DNA from: Granulosicoccus sp963833195 | GTDB lineage: Bacteria > Pseudomonadota > Gammaproteobacteria > Granulosicoccales > Granulosicoccaceae | DNA: 64,000 nt | NCBI GenBank assembly: GCA_963833195.1 | Contig: CAWHXF010000028.1 | Span: 1,426,001-1,490,000, forward strand | Direction of reading: 5' to 3' | In this document: positions 59,455-64,000 of the stretch, piece by piece | How the letters are laid out: the number at the start of each line of letters is the position of its first letter | How positions within the stretch are numbered: position 1 is the stretch's first letter | The notes under the pieces: generated by a model | The model's input: the letters and a program-made list of their open reading frames with translations, nothing else | Databases searched by the model: none | What the model was told of the DNA's origin: nothing | Translations under genes and position numbers: made by a program

Positions 59455-61422
59455 CTAGCGCCCTTCGAACAGCGCGCGCGCACGCATCCACGCCCGCTGC
59501 CCGACTTCGGCACCCATGCGCCGCCCCGGCAGGTCGTCCACCGGGGGGTGGATGCCGCCCCAGATCCGCGACAACGAGGTCTGGTCGGCCGCGTCGCGAT
59601 AGGTCGCCCACTGGAGCCGCACGTCCACGCTCGGCCCGCGCTCGAACACGAGGAAGTCGTCCGCGGGCGCCAGGAACTCCGCGAGACCTCCGGGGAAGAA
59701 CGCGTCCCCGGTCAACGCCTCGAGCACCTCGGCCGCGGCGCGCGAGAACGTGGAGTGCCCGGAGACGTAGCCGGCGAACGGCGGCGAGACGAAGCTCGGC
59801 CGCTGGTACGGCCACCAGCGCTCGGCGAGGATCCAGTCGACGCCCGCCGTGTCGAGCACCGGGAACGTGATCGCGTCCGGACCGCGCCAGGCGAGCAGCT
59901 TGATCTTGCCGACGTGCTCGCCGCGCTCTCCCGCCAGCGGATCGTCCGGGCCGACCCGCTCGATGCGCCCGTCGACCAGCGGCAACCCGCCCGCGTCGAG
60001 TCCCGCCAGGTGGCGGATCGCCGAGACCGGGCGCGGATAGTCGTAGGCGCCCTTCACGCTCCAGGCCGCGATCGCGGAGTCGTGCATCGCGCCGCCGAGC
60101 GCCAGGTAGGCGAGCACGTCGAAGGCGAGCGGGTCCAGCATCTCGCCGCGACCGCCGATGCGTCGCTCGAGCGCCGGGTGCCGGCCCACCTTCTCGTTGT
60201 ATATCCGGAACCAATGCCCGGGCGGCGTCTCGCTGTCCGGTCCGTCCGCCCAGAACTCGGCCAGCACGCGCGTGTAGTCGCCGCGCGGCACGACGTTCGG
60301 CGCATACGGTTCGCCGGTGGCCGGGTTGACCGGATGACCGGACGCCGGCATGCCCCCGTGCAGCGAGTCGTAGGCGTCGAGCTGGGCGAGCGGATCCTCG
60401 ATCCGATCCACGTGCGTGTAGGTCGCACCGATCGCGCCCGGCGAGATGTCGAGCGCCACGCCGTCGGTGGGATCGAGATGAGCCGACCACAGCGCCACCA
60501 GCGCGAAGTGGCGCGCGTAGGCCTCGCTTTCGCGCTCGCTCGCACCGAGCCGCGGCGGGGCACCCGGGTCGAGCCAGACGGGTTGGACGTCCCCGTCGCG
60601 AGCGACTTCGGCATACGCGTCCCGGCCCAGCGCGAACGGCTCGAGCCGGCCCCACTCGGCGCCGAGAAACTCGCTGGCATCGGCCTCGTTGCCGGACTGG
60701 TCGACGAAGTTCTCGAAGGCGAGCGGCTGCCAGCGGTTCGGGTCGACGACGTCCGGATTGCCCGGGCCCGTGGGGTCGAGCGGCGGGTTGATCGGCGAGT
60801 AGTCGAGGTTGACGTGGTTGCCCGCCTCGTTGGATGCATCCGCTCGACCGATCTCGAGCGCGCACGCGGCCGCCCGCGCGCCGATCCGCGCGGCCGGACC
60901 GCCGGCATCGTCCGCGTCCGCCGCGCCGAGCCCCTGTTCGACCGCGACGCGGTGGAACTCCTCCATCACCTCGTCCACGTTCGGCGACGCCCGGTAGCGC
61001 TCGCGCAGCAGGTCTCGCGCGGCGACACCTATCGCGGTGCGCACCGCCACCTCGGGGGCGAACGCCGAGCGCGCGCCATCGCGCTCCGCGCCCGTCAGCC
61101 GGCACGCCTCGAGCGCCGCGTCCGGGCGCAGCCAGAGCGCCGATGCCGCGTCGTCGTGAACGGCCCACGCGTCGTACATCGCCGCCGCCAGGTGATACAG
61201 GTTCCGCGCGTGCACGGTCGGGCGTGCGAAGTCGTTGCGGATCGCGAACAGAGCGGCGTCCACCCAGGCGTGGGCGACGGACGTCGGCGCTGCCCCACCG
61301 TCCGCCCCCTCGTCTGCCGCGACGCCGGGGCGCGCCTGCGTGCGGGTCGCGGGGACGGCGACCAGCACCAGGGCCAGGGCCAGGGCCGCGGCTCCGATGC
61401 GTTTCGGTATCGGGTGTGTCAT
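59455..61422 (-). CDS. Vanadium-dependent haloperoxidase, PAP2-superfamily exported type, 655 aa
   Basis: A signal peptide (KRIGAAALALALVLVAVPAT) sends it to the periplasm. Vanadate-site motifs appear in order: KGAYDYPRPVSAIRHL (Lys then Arg-Pro, about residues 456-464), FAGYVSGHSTFSRAA (Ser-Gly-His, about 551-553) and SRIWGGIHPPVDDLPG (Arg and His, about 616-622). The set and spacing match chloroperoxidase-type enzymes and differ from the haloperoxidase at 20781, so the two are distant relatives. The upstream two-thirds are helical. It may act on halides or be an acid phosphatase-like relative. Convergent with the response regulator. Confidence 0.9.
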   Translation of the reverse strand: MTHPIPKRIGAAALALALVLVAVPATRTQARPGVAADEGADGGAAPTSVAHAWVDAALFAIRNDFARPTVHARNLYHLAAAMYDAWAVHDDAASALWLRPDAALEACRLTGAERDGARSAFAPEVAVRTAIGVAARDLLRERYRASPNVDEVMEEFHRVAVEQGLGAADADDAGGPAARIGARAAACALEIGRADASNEAGNHVNLDYSPINPPLDPTGPGNPDVVDPNRWQPLAFENFVDQSGNEADASEFLGAEWGRLEPFALGRDAYAEVARDGDVQPVWLDPGAPPRLGASERESEAYARHFALVALWSAHLDPTDGVALDISPGAIGATYTHVDRIEDPLAQLDAYDSLHGGMPASGHPVNPATGEPYAPNVVPRGDYTRVLAEFWADGPDSETPPGHWFRIYNEKVGRHPALERRIGGRGEMLDPLAFDVLAYLALGGAMHDSAIAAWSVKGAYDYPRPVSAIRHLAGLDAGGLPLVDGRIERVGPDDPLAGERGEHVGKIKLLAWRGPDAITFPVLDTAGVDWILAERWWPYQRPSFVSPPFAGYVSGHSTFSRAAAEVLEALTGDAFFPGGLAEFLAPADDFLVFERGPSVDVRLQWATYRDAADQTSLSRIWGGIHPPVDDLPGRRMGAEVGQRAWMRARALFEGR

Positions 61423-61553
61423 CGGAAGGCATGAACGAGGAGGCGGTGCGGCACGCCCCGCGGACCCTTGCAAGATCCCTGCACTCTCGGCCCCCTTCCC
61501 CGCCTGCGAAAGGTGCCGGGTGTGCCCGCCGGGGGGCGGAGCCGGGGAGCGTC

Positions 61554-63167
61554 CTAGACGAGATCGTTCCAGGACGCCAGAAGGTGCTCCGCGCTCCGCA
61601 GGCTCAGCGCGCTCACCGTGAAGGTCGGGTTGACGCCGCCCGAGGTGGGAAAGAGGCCGGGTCCGGCGATGACGAGGTTCGGCACGTCGTGCGTCTTGCC
61701 GTAGCCGTCGGTCACCGATGTCGTCGGGTCGGCACCCATGATGGTACCGCCCATCAGGTGCTGGTAGCCCAGCCCGCCCGTCCACACCTCCTGCGCGCCT
61801 GCCGCCTCGAAGATGCGCTTGCCTTCGTCCAGCGTGTGCCGCCACAGCGCGAGCGTCTCGTCGGCGTAGGTGTGCTCGACCACCGCCCGTGGCAGGCCGT
61901 TCTCGTCCTGCCGGTCACCCAACCTGACGCGATTTTCGCGGCGCGGCAGCTCCTCGCACAGCGAGACCATCGTGCCGAAGTGCTGCGCGGCGCGGCGCAT
62001 GAAGTCGTGCAGCTCGTCTCCGATCAGGTCGGTCCGACTGAAACCCAGACCGAGGAGGGCGTCCGGCTTGATCGCCTGCCCGATCGCCCACTGGTACGAG
62101 CCGAACATGCCCTCGCGAGCGTCCTTGGTGTAGCCCTCGTGACTGATGAGCTGTCCCGCGGTCACGCCCATGTAGGGCTCGGTTTCCTCCTCGAAGAGCC
62201 CGTAGATGCTTCCGGCGGGGTGCGACATGATGTAGGCGCCGACCAGGCCGCTCGAGTTCGCCAGGCCGTCCGGATGCGCGCCGTTCGTCGAGGCGAGCAG
62301 GAGCCGCGGCGTCTGCACGGCGTAGGCCGCCAGCACGACCACGTCGGCTTCCTGCACGCGCTCGTTGCCTTCGGCGTCCCGGTACCGGACCGCCGTCGCC
62401 CGTTCACCCGAGGCATCCGTCGACACGCCCGTGACCGTGCTGCGCGTGCGCAGCTCCGCGCCCGCCTCCTGCGCCGCCTTCAGGTAGAGGACGAGCGGGT
62501 TGGCGAGCGCGGTGATGGGACAGCCCGCGTCGCACCAACCGTCGTAGAGGCAGGGCGCGCGCCCGTTGTAGGGCTCCGAGTTGATCGCGGCGGGCATCGG
62601 CGCGGTGCGCAGATCCAGCTTCTCGAACCCCCTCGCGATGACCTCGCCCTGCTTGAAGACCTTCAGTGGCTTCATCGGGTAGGGCTCGCCGGGTGGCCGC
62701 CAGACCTCGGCTTCGGCGTCGCCCGACAGACCGATCTCCTTCTGCACGCGGTCGTAGAAGGGGCGCAGATCGTCGTAGGCAAGGGGCCAGTCCTGCGCGC
62801 GTCCGTAGCGGCTTCGCACCTCGAAGTCGACGGGCTTCAAGCGCGGGTAGAGCGCGTAGTGGTGCAGCGCCGCACCGCCCGAGCCCCATCCCGCGTTGAA
62901 GTTGTGCGGAATGGGGTGCTCGCCCGCGCGACCCGGTGTCGGCCGCGGCCACTTGTGGCGGCGGGCGTGGAGCTGCGAGCTGACGAGATCGGAGAGCTGC
63001 CAGGCCGGGCCGTGCTCCAGGATGACGACCGACTTGCCCGCCTGGGCGAGCTTCGCCGCCATCAGGCTGCCCGCCGCGCCCGCGCCGACGATGACGGCGT
63101 CCACCTTCTCCGGTTGCCCGGATTGCGATCCAGCCGCTCGTTGCTCGCCCGTGCGCTGCGCGTTCAC
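61554..63167 (-). CDS. GMC-family FAD oxidoreductase, 537 aa
   Basis: Flavin-dependent dehydrogenase of the choline/gluconate type. The FAD-binding loop is near the start (AVIVGAGAAGSLMAAKLAQAG), followed by FNAGWGSGGAALHHYAL, the GMC-type substrate half, CLYDGWCDAGCPITALANP with several cysteines, and the C-terminal GGVNPTFTVSALSLRSAEHL signature with the active-site region. The GTG start overlaps the small-subunit stop (GTGA) and has AGGAG 5 nt upstream. With the adjacent subunit it forms a membrane-linked sugar or polyol dehydrogenase; the cytochrome subunit is not in the window. Confidence 0.9.
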   Translation of the reverse strand: MNAQRTGEQRAAGSQSGQPEKVDAVIVGAGAAGSLMAAKLAQAGKSVVILEHGPAWQLSDLVSSQLHARRHKWPRPTPGRAGEHPIPHNFNAGWGSGGAALHHYALYPRLKPVDFEVRSRYGRAQDWPLAYDDLRPFYDRVQKEIGLSGDAEAEVWRPPGEPYPMKPLKVFKQGEVIARGFEKLDLRTAPMPAAINSEPYNGRAPCLYDGWCDAGCPITALANPLVLYLKAAQEAGAELRTRSTVTGVSTDASGERATAVRYRDAEGNERVQEADVVVLAAYAVQTPRLLLASTNGAHPDGLANSSGLVGAYIMSHPAGSIYGLFEEETEPYMGVTAGQLISHEGYTKDAREGMFGSYQWAIGQAIKPDALLGLGFSRTDLIGDELHDFMRRAAQHFGTMVSLCEELPRRENRVRLGDRQDENGLPRAVVEHTYADETLALWRHTLDEGKRIFEAAGAQEVWTGGLGYQHLMGGTIMGADPTTSVTDGYGKTHDVPNLVIAGPGLFPTSGGVNPTFTVSALSLRSAEHLLASWNDLV

Positions 63168-63745
63168 CACCGCTCCTGCGGCGGGATGTGCGCCATGTAG
63201 GGAAAGCCGAGGGCTTCGTAGCCTTCCACCGTTCCGTACACCACGTCGATGGCGTCGGCGCGCAGGACGAGGTAGACGAGGCTTGCGGGCGGCCCTTCCC
63301 AGCCTTCGGGCGCTTCGCCGTCCAGCGAGCGCACCAGCTCGCGGGCAGTGGTGCTCTCGAGTTCGGCGAACGGCGCCCCCTGCCGCGATCGGCTCAAGGC
63401 GTCCACCGCGGCGAGAGCGCCGTGGTAGAACCCGGTGTAGGGAAAGGACAGGTCGAAGTAGCGAGCGATGAGCGTGCACCGATCCGCGGGCGCGCCGAGC
63501 TGGACATCGACGTAGTTGGCGAGGCCCGCTTCGGCCGCCCCGGGCAGCACGGCCTCGCCGAAGGCCTCCAGGGTGCGCACCTCGTCCGCGCCGAGGACGT
63601 TCGTGGCCGCCCCCTGCGCCCTCGCCTGGCGCGGGGTCAGCAGCATGTCGGCGCCACCGATGGTCGATGCCAGAAGGCCGGTACCCGTCGCCTTGAGCAG
63701 GATTCTTCTCGAACGGTCGGCGGGCTTCGTGGAATCCATCGTCAT
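63164..63745 (-). CDS. Gluconate 2-dehydrogenase subunit 3-family protein, 193 aa
   Basis: Small subunit of a GMC dehydrogenase complex. The Tat signal (RSRRILLKATGTGLLASTIGG) exports the folded complex. The mature part has the family pattern: TLEAFGEAVLPGAAEAGLANYVD, then RYFDLSFPYTGFYHGALAAVD and a C-terminal AIDVVYGTVEGYEALGFPYM with aromatic residues. It is the first gene of this pair and is coupled to the FAD subunit. No promoter is obvious in the 212 bp upstream. Confidence 0.88.
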   Translation of the reverse strand: MTMDSTKPADRSRRILLKATGTGLLASTIGGADMLLTPRQARAQGAATNVLGADEVRTLEAFGEAVLPGAAEAGLANYVDVQLGAPADRCTLIARYFDLSFPYTGFYHGALAAVDALSRSRQGAPFAELESTTARELVRSLDGEAPEGWEGPPASLVYLVLRADAIDVVYGTVEGYEALGFPYMAHIPPQERW

Positions 63746-63957
63746 TCGGCTCTGCCACGGCTCGGGTGTCCCGTCGACTCCCGGACCTTGCTTCCATGGA
63801 GCAGCGTGCGGAGAGCCGGTGTAACAAGGTCTCTACCCGTGCGGTCCGAGCGATCGGATCCGCTATCGGCCGGCCGGACCTCGGCCGCACATCCGTGCGC
63901 GGTCGGCGATCGCCGAGCCGAGAGGCGACGCGAGCTCGCCGAACGGCCGCGGTCCCT

Positions 63958-64000
63958 TCAGTCGGTGCGCTTGATCTCCGCGTAGTCGCCGCGGAGCCGG
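63958..64000 (-). CDS. C-terminal end of a leftward gene (runs off window)
   Basis: Reading leftward from the window edge gives RLRGDYAEIKRTD and then TGA at 63958-63960. Fourteen codons are too few to name a product, but the wording and codon use look protein-like. It would be upstream of, and on the same strand as, the dehydrogenase pair, with a 212-bp gap. Confidence is low. Confidence 0.3.
   Translation of the reverse strand, partial: RLRGDYAEIKRTD

Noticed and set aside
1..64000. tRNA, rRNA, riboswitch or CRISPR structures
   Set aside because: I scanned the gaps and saw no cloverleaf-like segment, no rRNA signature and no regularly spaced repeats; the gaps are too short and too GC-rich for confident RNA calls.

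Overview
The window is very GC-rich (about 70% by eye) and packed with genes in short operons with overlapping stop/start codons. Gene content points to a Gram-negative proteobacterium, probably an aerobic marine or halophilic gammaproteobacterium: TRAP and betaine-type ABC transporters, TolC-type outer membrane lipoprotein, Tat-exported copper oxidases, Wzx/Wzy-type polysaccharide genes and two vanadium haloperoxidases. The taxon is an inference; there is no rRNA, tRNA or CRISPR array to fix it. Layout: (1) 1-8.8 kb is a polysaccharide locus: two glycosyltransferases, a polyprenyl-phosphate sugar transferase, a sulfotransferase, a third glycosyltransferase, a flippase and a polymerase-like membrane protein with an unusual basic C-terminal tail. 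(2) 9-15.9 kb continues the envelope theme: two LTA-synthase-like membrane sulfatase-fold enzymes separated by a 270-bp MITE-like element with perfect 35-bp terminal repeats, a VanZ-like protein, two paralogous convergent membrane proteins, and a small two-gene unit carrying a second copy of the polymerase tail. (3) 15.9-20.7 kb holds a LysR regulator and a betaine-type ABC operon in which the binding protein and permease are broken, ending in an intact ureohydrolase. (4) 20.8-32.4 kb is mixed: vanadium haloperoxidase, CsaA, YHS-domain protein, a serpin remnant, Bcr/CflA efflux pump, CAP-domain protein, diacylglycerol-kinase-type enzyme, phosphoesterase, a third sulfatase-fold enzyme, an MscS channel and a CsbD-like lipoprotein. 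(5) 32.6-42.5 kb holds an orphan sugar-type binding protein and a seven-gene leftward operon (amidohydrolase, TRAP DctQMP, glutamine-synthetase-like ligase, aldehyde dehydrogenase, Fe-alcohol dehydrogenase) divergent from an RpiR regulator. The enzyme set fits gamma-glutamylation of an amino-alcohol such as ethanolamine, oxidation in two steps, then hydrolysis. (6) 42.5-59.4 kb is a copper-handling island: CueR-like regulator with a visible 19-bp-spacer promoter, DUF411 protein, a thioredoxin/beta-propeller fusion, CopA and a second multicopper oxidase, BON protein, CusF-like and cupredoxin proteins, glutaredoxin-MauE fusion, DUF305 protein, TolC-type lipoprotein, and a CusR/CusS-type pair whose genes lie 6 kb apart. 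Two near-identical 19-bp boxes sit before the oxidase operon and at the tolC/regulator divergent region. (7) 59.4-64 kb has a second vanadium haloperoxidase and a GMC oxidoreductase with its small subunit. A striking cross-cutting feature is the number of damaged genes: betaine binding protein, betaine permease, serpin, formylglutamate-amidohydrolase-like protein, cupin and alpha/beta hydrolase all carry truncations, internal deletions, a frameshift or an in-frame stop. This is either genuine gene decay or a systematic assembly problem, and should be settled before functional claims are made on those loci.
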